From: Hungatella hathewayi
Lineage (GTDB): Bacteria > Bacillota > Clostridia > Lachnospirales > Lachnospiraceae
Direction of reading: 5' to 3'
NCBI GenBank assembly: GCA_025149285.1
Contig: CP102274.1
Span: forward strand, 702,501 to 766,500
DNA length: 64,000 bases
This document shows, piece after piece, positions 26,082-34,445 of this stretch (position 1 is the first letter of the stretch; every line of letters begins with the position of its first letter). The translations under genes were made by a program, and so were the position numbers. A model generated the notes under the pieces. That model saw nothing but the letters and a program-made list of their open reading frames with translations. It was not told the origin of the DNA and did not search any database.

Positions 26082-26588
26082 ATGTGGTATGTGATACAAG
26101 TGAGGACAGGGCTGGAGGAATCCATAAGAATCCAGTGTGAGAAGTTGATAGACAGACATGCAATGGAACGGTGCTTCATCCCATACTGTGAGAAAATGAA
26201 GTGTTACTATGGGAAATGGCATAAAGAGAAACAGATTCTGTTTCCGGGATATTTATTTGTAGTTAGCCAGGATGTGGAGGCACTGTTTCTGGAACTGAAC
26301 CGTATAATTGGACTAACAAAACTACTTGGTACTGGAAACATGATTGTACCGTTGACATCCGAAGAAGAAAGTGTTTTGAAGCAGATTAGCAATGATGATC
26401 AAATAGTTACTATGTCGAAAGGATTAATAGTAAATAATCAGGTGATTATACTGGAGGGCCCTTTAAAAGGCAGGGAGGGATATATCTGTAAGATAGACAG
26501 GCATAAGCGAAGGGCTCGACTGGAACTTCATATGTTTGGAAGAAAACAGAATGTGGAGTTGGGATTAGAAATTTTAGAAAAAAGATAG
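26082..26588 (+). CDS. loaP: LoaP-type NusG paralogue, processive antiterminator of the polysaccharide operon
   Basis: 168 residues: an N-terminal NGN domain (MWYVIQVRTGLEESIRIQ, FPGYLFVV) and a C-terminal KOW domain (EGPLKGREGYICKIDRHKRRARLEL). The cell's ordinary nusG is at 52662, so this is a specialised copy. LoaP proteins bind RNA polymerase and let it read through terminators in long operons for exopolysaccharides or polyketides, recruited by a leader hairpin. Its place just before a long run of co-directional sugar genes fits that job. Base composition becomes AT-rich from here on. Confidence 0.88.
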   Translation: MWYVIQVRTGLEESIRIQCEKLIDRHAMERCFIPYCEKMKCYYGKWHKEKQILFPGYLFVVSQDVEALFLELNRIIGLTKLLGTGNMIVPLTSEEESVLKQISNDDQIVTMSKGLIVNNQVIILEGPLKGREGYICKIDRHKRRARLELHMFGRKQNVELGLEILEKR

Positions 26589-26649
26589 TAAATGTTTCCG
26601 GGGACAGAGAGGAGCCGTAGTTACTTTGATTTGTAATGAGGAAAGAGGA

Positions 26650-27909
26650 ATGGAAAAGGAATATAAGATATTTGATAAAAAAATATATTTATCAAGTCCT
26701 ACCAGGCATGAAGAAATGCGTACTTATATGCTTGAGGCTTACGATACTAATTGGCTTTCAACAGTAGGGGAGAATATCAATGAAGTGGAACGACTTACTT
26801 GTGAGAAGGTAGGGTGTAGGTATGCGGTTGCTTTATCGTCAGGAACAGCCGCATTACATATGGCAGTGAAGCTGGCTGGTGTGAAACCGGGGACTCCCTG
26901 CTTTTGTTCAGATTTGACGTTTGATGCCACTGTAAACCCAGTTGTCTACGAAGGCGGCGTACCAGTCTTTATTGATACGGAATACGATACCTGGAATATG
27001 GATCCGGTTGCTTTGGAAAAAGCATTTGAACTTTATCCAGCGGTTAAAGTGGTAGTAGCAGCGCATCTGTATGGTTCTCCTGGAAAATTGGATGAGATTA
27101 AGAGAATCTGCGAAAAACATCACGCAACGATTATTGAAGATGCTGCCGAATCACTGGGGGCTGTTTATAAAGGAATTCAGACAGGATCATTTGGCTGCTT
27201 TAATGCGATTTCCTTTAACGGAAATAAAATTATTACTGGCTCTGCGGGCGGAATGCTGTTGACTGATGATAAGGAATCTGCAGAAAAAGTGCGGAAATGG
27301 TCTACTCAGTCCAGAGAAAATGCACCGTGGTATCAGCATGAGGAATTAGGTTATAACTATCGTATGAGTAATGTCATTGCAGGTGTAGTTCGTGGACAGT
27401 ATCCGTATCTGGAAGAGCATATCGCGCAGAAGAAAGCGATTTATGAAAGATATAAAGCAGGATTCAGAGATCTGCCAGTGACCATGAATCCATATGATGA
27501 AAAAAAATCGGAACCAAATTTCTGGCTTTCCTGTATGCTCATAAATCCAGAAGCAATGTGCAGGCAGCTCAGAGATGATCAGGCAGCGTTATATGTTACG
27601 GAAGCAGGCAAAACCTGCCCGACAGAAATTCTGGAGACGCTTGCTAAATATAATGTAGAGGGACGACCAATCTGGAAGCCGATGCATATGCAGCCATTTT
27701 ACCGAATGAATAGATTTATAACAAGAGAAGGTAACGGAAGGGCAAAAACCAATGCCTATATAGCTGGCGGAGCAATTGGAAAGGATGGAAGACCTTCCGA
27801 CGTTGGAATGGATATATTCAATCGGGGATTATGTCTGCCAAGTGATAATAAGATGACTCCGGACCAGCAAGATATTGTGATCGATATAATAAGAGGATGT
27901 TTTGAATGA
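26650..27909 (+). CDS. pglE: DegT/DnrJ/EryC1 family PLP aminotransferase, PglE-like
   Basis: 419 residues from ATG 26650 (GAGGAAAGAGGA upstream; TTG 26626 is unlikely). LSSGTAALHMAVKLAGV, EDAAESLGA and the PLP lysine in SFNGNKIITGSAGGML are present. The N-terminus YDTNWLSTVGENINEVE is typical of enzymes acting on UDP-4-keto-6-deoxy-GlcNAc. It should aminate the PglF product to UDP-4-amino-4,6-dideoxy-GlcNAc. It overlaps the next gene by four bases (ATGA). Confidence 0.88.
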   Translation: MEKEYKIFDKKIYLSSPTRHEEMRTYMLEAYDTNWLSTVGENINEVERLTCEKVGCRYAVALSSGTAALHMAVKLAGVKPGTPCFCSDLTFDATVNPVVYEGGVPVFIDTEYDTWNMDPVALEKAFELYPAVKVVVAAHLYGSPGKLDEIKRICEKHHATIIEDAAESLGAVYKGIQTGSFGCFNAISFNGNKIITGSAGGMLLTDDKESAEKVRKWSTQSRENAPWYQHEELGYNYRMSNVIAGVVRGQYPYLEEHIAQKKAIYERYKAGFRDLPVTMNPYDEKKSEPNFWLSCMLINPEAMCRQLRDDQAALYVTEAGKTCPTEILETLAKYNVEGRPIWKPMHMQPFYRMNRFITREGNGRAKTNAYIAGGAIGKDGRPSDVGMDIFNRGLCLPSDNKMTPDQQDIVIDIIRGCFE

Positions 27910-28574
27910 AAAGGCTGGCAGAAAGAACTGGAACAAAAGTATTTATAAAGAAGAAACAGGGAATTTATGCCAGGTTTATAAAAAGAGGAATGGATTTTGT
28001 GCTGTCATTCATAGCATTGGTTATTCTTTCACCTCTATTACTGGTTCTTACAATTGCCGGGGCTTTTGCAATGGGAGGAAATCCTTTTTTTATACAGGAA
28101 CGGCCTGGAAAAGATGAAAAAATATTTAAACTGATTAAATTCAGATCGATGACTAGTAAAAAAGGAAAAGATGGAAAACTTCTGCCAGATGAACAAAGAT
28201 TAACTCCATATGGGAAATTTCTTAGAAAAACCAGTCTGGATGAGTTACCGGAACTTTTTAATATTTTGGCAGGACAGCTTGCTGTGTGTGGTCCAAGACC
28301 TCTTCTTCAGTCTTATTTACTCCGATACAATGATTATCAAAAACACCGTCACGATGTACGTCCTGGTTTAACGGGATATGCACAGGTACATGGAAGAAAT
28401 GCAGTTTCCTGGGAAGAAAAGTTTGATATGGATGTAGAGTACGTGAATCATATTACTTTTTGGGGAGATATAAAGATTATACTCCAGACGGTGTTGACAG
28501 TATTAAAACGAGAAGGAATTTCTTCAGAATCATCAGCCACAATGGAGGAATTTATGGGAACTCAGAGCAAATAG
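27906..28574 (+). CDS. pglC: Initiating sugar-phosphate transferase, PglC-like
   Basis: 222 residues, a small monotopic phosphoglycosyl transferase. A single hydrophobic segment (about 28-52, FVLSFIALVILSPLLLVLTIAGA) is followed by the catalytic domain with FKLIKFRSM, SLDELPELFNIL (the Asp-Glu catalytic dyad) and CGPRPLL. It attaches the first sugar phosphate to undecaprenyl phosphate, starting each repeat unit. Neighbouring PglE and PglD types suggest that sugar is N,N'-diacetylbacillosamine. The ~20-residue C-terminal tail beyond the core is unusual for PglC. Confidence 0.88.
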   Translation: MKRLAERTGTKVFIKKKQGIYARFIKRGMDFVLSFIALVILSPLLLVLTIAGAFAMGGNPFFIQERPGKDEKIFKLIKFRSMTSKKGKDGKLLPDEQRLTPYGKFLRKTSLDELPELFNILAGQLAVCGPRPLLQSYLLRYNDYQKHRHDVRPGLTGYAQVHGRNAVSWEEKFDMDVEYVNHITFWGDIKIILQTVLTVLKREGISSESSATMEEFMGTQSK

Positions 28575-28586
28575 AGGAAAAGTACA

Positions 28587-29309
28587 GTGAATGAAAATGT
28601 AATTGTAATAGGTGCCGGAGGTCATGGAAAAGTAATTGCTGACATTATAAAAAAGTCCGGTGACATGGTGAGTGGTTTTTTAGATGACAATCCGAGTTTG
28701 TCTGATACATTTATGGGATATCCGATTTTGGGAAGTACAGATGTATTCGAGGATTTTAAGAAATGTCAATTTGTGATCGCTATAGGGGATGCAGTAATAC
28801 GCGAAAAAATAACAGAGAAGCTAGATGGTGTGAAATGGTATACAGCGATTTATCCTTCATCTGTGATTTCGGACATAGGGGTATCTATTGGAGAAGGAAC
28901 TGTTATTATGGCAAACGTGGTAATCAATACGGGAACAATAATTGGAAAGCATTGCATTATTAATTCTGGTGCAATTATTGAACATGATAATAAAATTGAT
29001 GATTTTGTTCACGTCTCCGTTGGTGCAAAACTTGCCGGTACTGTAACGATAGGGAAGGGCACCTGGATTGGAATTGGAGTCAGTGTGAGCAATAACATTT
29101 CTATTTGTGCAGACTGTATGGTTGGAGCAGGCGGAGTGGTGATTAGAAATATTGAGAAAGCAGGAACTTATGTTGGTGTACCTGTAGAGAGGTCAGATAT
29201 GAAAGAAAAATTTAGGGGGGGGGAAAATAATCTAATAAATATTATTTCTTACATTCCTTCTGGATTACATGTATCTAAATACATTGCAAATGGGAGGAAT
29301 GTAGCATGA
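28587..29309 (+). CDS. pglD: PglD/NeuD-type sugar O/N-acetyltransferase
   Basis: 240 residues from GTG 28587 behind AGAGGAAAA. An N-terminal Rossmann-like nucleotide-sugar domain (VIVIGAGGHGKVIADII, LDDNPSL) is followed by left-handed beta-helix hexapeptide repeats (~85-190), with HDNKIDDFVHVSVGA giving the expected catalytic His. It should acetylate the 4-amino sugar from PglE. The family normally ends near GVPVERSDMK; here a nine-G run at 29215-29223 extends it by ~23 residues into a region that overlaps the next gene by four bases. Confidence 0.86.
   Translation: MNENVIVIGAGGHGKVIADIIKKSGDMVSGFLDDNPSLSDTFMGYPILGSTDVFEDFKKCQFVIAIGDAVIREKITEKLDGVKWYTAIYPSSVISDIGVSIGEGTVIMANVVINTGTIIGKHCIINSGAIIEHDNKIDDFVHVSVGAKLAGTVTIGKGTWIGIGVSVSNNISICADCMVGAGGVVIRNIEKAGTYVGVPVERSDMKEKFRGGENNLINIISYIPSGLHVSKYIANGRNVA
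29215..29223 (+). repeat. Homopolymeric G tract (9 G) at the pglD 3' end
   Basis: Nine G in an otherwise AT-rich gene. With 9 G the frame continues to 29309. With 8 G it would end after KFRGGKII, and with 10 G after KFRGGGK, both near the family's normal C-terminus. Confidence 0.75.
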
Positions 29310-30292
29310 AGATATTGTTTACCAGTATAGGAAGACGGGTAGAACTAATACAGGCTTTCCGAGCGGCAGCAGATAAATTAAACATAGGTTTAACAATTAT
29401 CGGAGTGGATATCACAGACACAGCACCAGCATTGTTTTTCTGTGATGAAATGAGGAGGGCGTGCCGGGTTAGTAAACCTGAATATATACCTTGGCTTCTT
29501 TCGATTTGTGAGCAGGAAAACGTGGATTGCCTGATTCCAACCATAGATACGGATTTGCTTCTTTTGGCAGAGAATAAAGAAAAATTTGAAGCTTTTGGAA
29601 CAAAAGTATTAATTAGTGCGGTAGATAGGATAAAAGTGAGCCGTGATAAGCGATTGACTGCAGATTATTTCATTTCACTTGGGCTTAAGTCTCCTCTGCC
29701 TGTTGATTCGGTAGAGAGGTATGCTTCTGGTTATCCTGCATTTATTAAGCCTAAGGATGGGAGCTCCAGTATAAATGCGTATAAGGCTGAAAGTATTTAT
29801 GATTTGCAAAATTATGCAGAAAAGATTGAAGATTATATTATCCAACCGTTTATTTCCGGAAGAGAATATACAATTGATATTTTCTGCGATTACGAAGGAA
29901 ATCCAGTGTATATCACTCCGAGAGAGCGTCTTGCAGTAAGGTCAGGTGAAGTACTGAAAACACAAATATGTCAAGATGAAAAAATGATTGCGGAAATGCA
30001 AACATTAATAGCAGATTACAAACCGTGTGGGCAGATTACAGTGCAGTTAATAAGGGAAGAGAAGACAGGTTATGATTATTACATAGAAATAAATCCACGT
30101 TTTGGAGGCGGTTCACCTCTTAGCATAAAAGCAGGAGCGGATAGTGCGGAATCAGTACTGCGGATGCTGAATGGAGAAAGACTGCATTATATTGAAAAAG
30201 CTGCAAAAAGCGGAGCTGTTTACTGCCGTTTTGATCAAAGTATCTGCATCAATGAGGAAGGAAAAGATGTTGGGTGGCCAGAAAATTATTAA
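29306..30292 (+). CDS. ATP-grasp domain protein (carbamoyl-phosphate synthase large-subunit-like)
   Basis: 328 residues. MKILFTSIGRRVELIQAF is a pre-ATP-grasp Rossmann strand, PAFIKPKDGSSS is the ATP-binding region and YYIEINPRFGGGSPLS carries the metal-binding Glu/Asn. The family ligates a carboxylate to an amine or similar through an acyl phosphate. In polysaccharide loci it may add an amino acid or a non-sugar group. It is coupled by four bases to pglD and overlaps the following HAD gene. Substrate unknown. Confidence 0.8.
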   Translation: MKILFTSIGRRVELIQAFRAAADKLNIGLTIIGVDITDTAPALFFCDEMRRACRVSKPEYIPWLLSICEQENVDCLIPTIDTDLLLLAENKEKFEAFGTKVLISAVDRIKVSRDKRLTADYFISLGLKSPLPVDSVERYASGYPAFIKPKDGSSSINAYKAESIYDLQNYAEKIEDYIIQPFISGREYTIDIFCDYEGNPVYITPRERLAVRSGEVLKTQICQDEKMIAEMQTLIADYKPCGQITVQLIREEKTGYDYYIEINPRFGGGSPLSIKAGADSAESVLRMLNGERLHYIEKAAKSGAVYCRFDQSICINEEGKDVGWPENY

Positions 30293-30917
30293 AACTACGA
30301 ACATTTTGGACACAGTAAAATATATCGATGGATTGAAAGCAATTATATTTGATATGGATGATACTCTTTATAGTGAAAAGGAATATATCAGGAGCGGTTA
30401 TCGGAAAATAGCAGAATTATTTCCTCAGATTGAAGGAGCAGATAGACAATTATGGAATCTTTTCTTGGAGGGAAAGCCTGCGATTGATGAATTCTTAAAA
30501 CAGCAGAATCTTTTTTCTGATGAAAATAAAGAAAAATGTCTGACCGCATATCGCTTACAAAAACCAGATATTCATTTATATCCAGGTGTCAAAGCAATGT
30601 TATTGGATTTAAGAAAAAGATATCTGGTCGGTCTGATTACAGATGGAAGACCTGAGGGACAGTGGGCAAAGATCGTGGCATTGAGAATAGAACCTTTAAT
30701 AGATGAAATCATAGTGACGGATGAACTTGGTGGTATTAAGTATAGGAAACCAAATGATGTTGCATTTCGGTTGATGGCGGATAGAATGTGCATGAGTTTT
30801 GAACAAATGTGCTATATAGGCGATAATGCCCGAAAAGATTTTATGGCACCACAAAAGTTGGGGATGCGGTGCATCTGGGTTAGAAATGAGGACGGGTTAT
30901 ATGTTCTTGGAGGGTAA
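30267..30917 (+). CDS. HAD family hydrolase
   Basis: 216 residues from ATG 30267, with GAGGAAGG upstream, overlapping the ATP-grasp gene by 26 bases; longer starts from 30171 are less likely. HAD motif I FDMDDTLYSEKEY, motif II LITDG, the motif III region RKPND and motif IV IGDNARKDFMAP are complete. The Cap1-type insertion resembles YjjG-like phosphatases. The tight overlap suggests it works with the ATP-grasp enzyme, perhaps dephosphorylating its substrate or product. Confidence 0.82.
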   Translation: MLGGQKIIKTTNILDTVKYIDGLKAIIFDMDDTLYSEKEYIRSGYRKIAELFPQIEGADRQLWNLFLEGKPAIDEFLKQQNLFSDENKEKCLTAYRLQKPDIHLYPGVKAMLLDLRKRYLVGLITDGRPEGQWAKIVALRIEPLIDEIIVTDELGGIKYRKPNDVAFRLMADRMCMSFEQMCYIGDNARKDFMAPQKLGMRCIWVRNEDGLYVLGG

Positions 30918-30952
30918 AATACATTACCGGGAGAGTAAAGGGGAATAATAAA

Positions 30953-32167
30953 GTGAATGTACTTTTTTTGTCATTGATTGATTTTGAATCATTCTCAGAT
31001 CGGAATATTTATAGTGATTTACTGCGGGAATTTATAAAGAATGGTCACAATGTATTTAGTATATCTCCTGTTGAGAGACGCATCGGGAGAGAAACTTATA
31101 TGATACAGGAAGGCAGTAGTTGTATTCTTAGGCTTAAAATTGGCAATATACAAAAGGTAAATTCGATAGAAAAGGGTATTTCGACAATTCTTATAGAGCC
31201 GTTGTTTATCAATGGAATTAAAAAGTATTTTTCTAATGTAAGGTTTGATTTGGTACTTTATGCAACGCCGCCGATTACATTTGCTAAAGTCATTAAGTTT
31301 ATAAAAAAACGGGATAGAGCAAAGAGTTATCTTATGCTGAAAGATATATTTCCACAGAACTCACTGGATTTGGGAATGCTTTCTGCTTTTGGTATAAAGG
31401 GCTTGATCTATAGATATTTTAGACGAAAAGAAAAGGCGTTATATTTTCTTTCAGATACCATTGGCTGTATGTCCCGGGCGAATTGTAACTATATATTAAG
31501 GCACAATCCAGAAGTGGAATCTGATAAAGTTGAGATATGCCCCAACAGTATAGAACCATTAGATTTGAGAGTGTCTGACGAAGATAAGAATAGACTAAGA
31601 GAAATGTATGGGCTGCCATTGGATAAGAAAATATTTGTTTATGGCGGTAATTTGGGGAGACCACAGGACGTTCCATTTATCATTAACTGTTTAAAGGCTT
31701 GTTCAAATATAAAAACCGCTTATTTTGTTATTGCAGGAAGTGGAACGGACAGACACTATCTTGAGGAATACATAGAATCAGAAAAACCACAGCATGTGAA
31801 ATTATTTGGATTCTTTCCTAAGGAAGAATATGATTCTATGATAGCATGTTGTGACATTGGGCTGGTTTTTCTGGATCACAGGTTTACCATACCTAATTTT
31901 CCATCAAGGTTGTTGGCCTATATGCAGGCAGGTTTGCCTGTACTTTGCTGTACAGATAAAAATACTGATGTTGGCAAAGTGGTTGTAAATGGCAGATTTG
32001 GTTGGTGGTGTCCGAGCGATGATAAGCGGCAATTTGTGAGTACTGTTAAGGAAGCTGTGAATAAAAAAGATTACCGGCAAATGGGCTATTACGGTTTCTT
32101 GTATTTGAAAAATAATTTTGCGGCTGATCTTACATATAAAATGATAAAACATAGAGGAGAAAATTAG
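30953..32167 (+). CDS. GT4 family glycosyltransferase, WbuB-like
   Basis: 404 residues from GTG 30953 behind AAAGGGGA. GT-B fold: an N-terminal acceptor domain with LKDIFPQNSLDLG, and a C-terminal donor domain with FVYGGNLGRPQDVPF and LDHRFTIPNFPSRLLAYMQAGLPVL (the E/D-x7-E-like donor loop). WbuB-type enzymes transfer FucNAc. The next gene starts two bases after the stop and makes the FucNAc precursor, so FucNAc transfer is a reasonable but unproven guess. Confidence 0.82.
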   Translation: MNVLFLSLIDFESFSDRNIYSDLLREFIKNGHNVFSISPVERRIGRETYMIQEGSSCILRLKIGNIQKVNSIEKGISTILIEPLFINGIKKYFSNVRFDLVLYATPPITFAKVIKFIKKRDRAKSYLMLKDIFPQNSLDLGMLSAFGIKGLIYRYFRRKEKALYFLSDTIGCMSRANCNYILRHNPEVESDKVEICPNSIEPLDLRVSDEDKNRLREMYGLPLDKKIFVYGGNLGRPQDVPFIINCLKACSNIKTAYFVIAGSGTDRHYLEEYIESEKPQHVKLFGFFPKEEYDSMIACCDIGLVFLDHRFTIPNFPSRLLAYMQAGLPVLCCTDKNTDVGKVVVNGRFGWWCPSDDKRQFVSTVKEAVNKKDYRQMGYYGFLYLKNNFAADLTYKMIKHRGEN

Positions 32168-32168
32168 C

Positions 32169-33209
32169 ATGAGTCTTTTTACAGATAAAACATTGATGAT
32201 TACTGGAGGTACTGGTTCTTTTGGGAATGCTGTTTTAAATCGTTTTTTACAAACTGATATTGGTGAGATCCGTATTTTTTCTCGTGATGAAAAGAAGCAG
32301 GACGATATGCGCCATGAGTTTCAGGCAAAAATGCCGGAAGCTTCTGAAAAGATTAAATTTTACATAGGTGATGTGCGAGATTTACAGTCTGTCAATAACG
32401 CTATGAATGGTGTTGACTTTATTTTTCACGCGGCGGCACTTAAACAGGTTCCCTCATGTGAATTCTTTCCTGTTGAAGCTGTTAAAACTAATATTCTGGG
32501 GACAGAAAATGTTCTTAATGCTGCGATTGAAGAGGGGGTTGAATCGGTCATCTGCCTTTCTACTGACAAAGCGGCCTATCCGGTTAACGCTATGGGAATT
32601 TCTAAAGCGATGGAAGAAAGAGTTGCTGTGGCAAAGAGCCGTACATCTAAAAAGACCAAAATCTGCTGTACGCGTTATGGCAATGTTATGTGCAGTCGTG
32701 GTTCTGTTATTCCTCTTTGGATTGACCAGATTAGAAATAGTAACCCAATTACGCTGACGGAACCTGAAATGACTCGTTTTATCATGTCATTGGATGAAGC
32801 AGTTGATTTGGTTCTGTTTGCTTTTGAGTACGGCGAGAGTGGTGATATTCTCGTACAAAAAGCACCGGCTTGTACGATTCAGACGCAGGCAGAAGCTGTA
32901 TGCGAGTTGTTTGGAGGAAAGAAAGAGGATATTAAAATTATCGGCATTCGTCATGGAGAAAAAATGTATGAGACTCTGCTGACCAACGAAGAATGTGCCA
33001 TTGCTATTGATATGGGAAAGTTTTATCGTGTTCCGTGTGATAAACGCGGTTTAAATTATGATAAATACTTTAGTCAGGGAGATGCTGAGCGAAATCCATT
33101 AACTGAATTTAATTCTAACAATACACAGCAATTAACGGTTGATGAGAGTAAGAAAAAAATTGCTGCCCTTGCTTATATTCAGGAGGAATTGGCTAAGATG
33201 GGGAAATAG
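32169..33209 (+). CDS. capE: UDP-GlcNAc 4,6-dehydratase/5-epimerase, CapE/FnlA type
   Basis: 346 residues, soluble, lacking the membrane helices of PglF. ITGGTGSFGNAVLNRFL, SRDEKKQDDMR, HAAALKQVPSCEF and LSTDKAAYPVNAMGISKAM match the FnlA/CapE signature, including Met in place of the SDR tyrosine. It starts the UDP-L-FucNAc branch from UDP-GlcNAc. CapF and CapG partners lie at 42965 and 41705. Two different dehydratases in one locus show that two different deoxy-amino sugars are made. Confidence 0.92.
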   Translation: MSLFTDKTLMITGGTGSFGNAVLNRFLQTDIGEIRIFSRDEKKQDDMRHEFQAKMPEASEKIKFYIGDVRDLQSVNNAMNGVDFIFHAAALKQVPSCEFFPVEAVKTNILGTENVLNAAIEEGVESVICLSTDKAAYPVNAMGISKAMEERVAVAKSRTSKKTKICCTRYGNVMCSRGSVIPLWIDQIRNSNPITLTEPEMTRFIMSLDEAVDLVLFAFEYGESGDILVQKAPACTIQTQAEAVCELFGGKKEDIKIIGIRHGEKMYETLLTNEECAIAIDMGKFYRVPCDKRGLNYDKYFSQGDAERNPLTEFNSNNTQQLTVDESKKKIAALAYIQEELAKMGK

Positions 33210-33237
33210 AAAAAAGTATATTGGGAGACGGTATCGT

Positions 33238-34437
33238 ATGAAGGTTCTAATGATTAATTGTGTTTGTGGTATTCGGAGTACGGGCAGAATTTGTACAGAT
33301 CTTTCTGAAATTTTAGAAAGTTATGGCCACGAATGCAGAATAGTGTATGGAAGGGAAACTATACCAGAAAAATATCAGCATATTGCACTCAAACTTGATA
33401 GTAACATAGAGATAAAAATTAATGCTTTGAAAGCCAGAATTTTTGATAATGAAGGATTTAATGCCAAAAAAGAGACTAAAAAGTTGATTGAATATATTGG
33501 GAAGTATAAACCAGATATAATTCATTTGCATAATTTGCATGGTTACTATCTAAATGTAGAATTGCTATTGGGGTATCTTGCAGAACGTGATATACCAGTA
33601 GTCTATACAATGCATGATTGTTGGGCGATAACTGGACACTGTGCACATTTTGCTAAAATTAAATGCGAAAAGTGGAAAACAGGCTGCTTTAACTGTGCAA
33701 TAAAAAACGAGTATCCCGCCAGCTTTTTAATGGATTCATCAAAGAAAAATTGGGAAAAGAAGAGAGCATTATTTCAAAAGCTTAACAATATAATCATTGT
33801 TACACCTTCTGAATGGCTAGCTAATATTTTAAAGCAATCATATCTCAAACATCAGTCGATTATTGTGATTCCAAATGGGGTTGATATGGAAGTATTTCAG
33901 CCAACAGAAAGTGATTTTCGTAAGAAGTATAAGCTGGAAAATAAGCATATTGTTCTTGGTGTCGCAACAGCATGGAATGAACGTAAGGGATTAAAAGAAT
34001 TTATGCTTTTGCAAAAGGAACTTGATGATTCCTATCAGCTTGTGCTTGTTGGACTTACACAAAATCAAATACAGAAGTTACCTGATGGCGTGATAGGGAT
34101 AGAAAGGACAAACAGTATGCAGGAACTTGCAGGATTATATTCAACAGCCGATATTTTTGTAAATGCAGGGCAAGAGGAGACAATGGGGTTGACTACAGTT
34201 GAAGCAATGGCATGCGGAACACCGGCGGTAGTATCTGATTTAACTGCTGTACCTGAAGTGATTGATTCGGATGGAGGACTAATTTTTACAGATTATTCTG
34301 TTGAATGTATGGCAGAGAAGATCCGTTCTGCTGTAGGTATGTCATTTCCTTATACACGCAGAAGTGCTATGAGGTATGAAAAAAAGAGACAATATGAAAA
34401 ATATTTAGAACTTTATGAAACTATGATTACTCGCTGA
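33238..34437 (+). CDS. GT4 family glycosyltransferase
   Basis: 399 residues from ATG 33238 (GGGAGACGG upstream; the open frame from 33139 is not supported). GT-B fold with KPDIIHLHNLHGYYLN, VVYTMHDCWAITGHCAHF and the donor motif NAGQEETMGLTTVEAMACGTPAV. The HDCW...GHC(A/G)HF segment followed by paired cysteines is characteristic of WcaC/WbaZ-like GT4 enzymes. Acceptor and donor unknown. Confidence 0.87.
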   Translation: MKVLMINCVCGIRSTGRICTDLSEILESYGHECRIVYGRETIPEKYQHIALKLDSNIEIKINALKARIFDNEGFNAKKETKKLIEYIGKYKPDIIHLHNLHGYYLNVELLLGYLAERDIPVVYTMHDCWAITGHCAHFAKIKCEKWKTGCFNCAIKNEYPASFLMDSSKKNWEKKRALFQKLNNIIIVTPSEWLANILKQSYLKHQSIIVIPNGVDMEVFQPTESDFRKKYKLENKHIVLGVATAWNERKGLKEFMLLQKELDDSYQLVLVGLTQNQIQKLPDGVIGIERTNSMQELAGLYSTADIFVNAGQEETMGLTTVEAMACGTPAVVSDLTAVPEVIDSDGGLIFTDYSVECMAEKIRSAVGMSFPYTRRSAMRYEKKRQYEKYLELYETMITR

Positions 34438-34445
34438 GGTGATTT

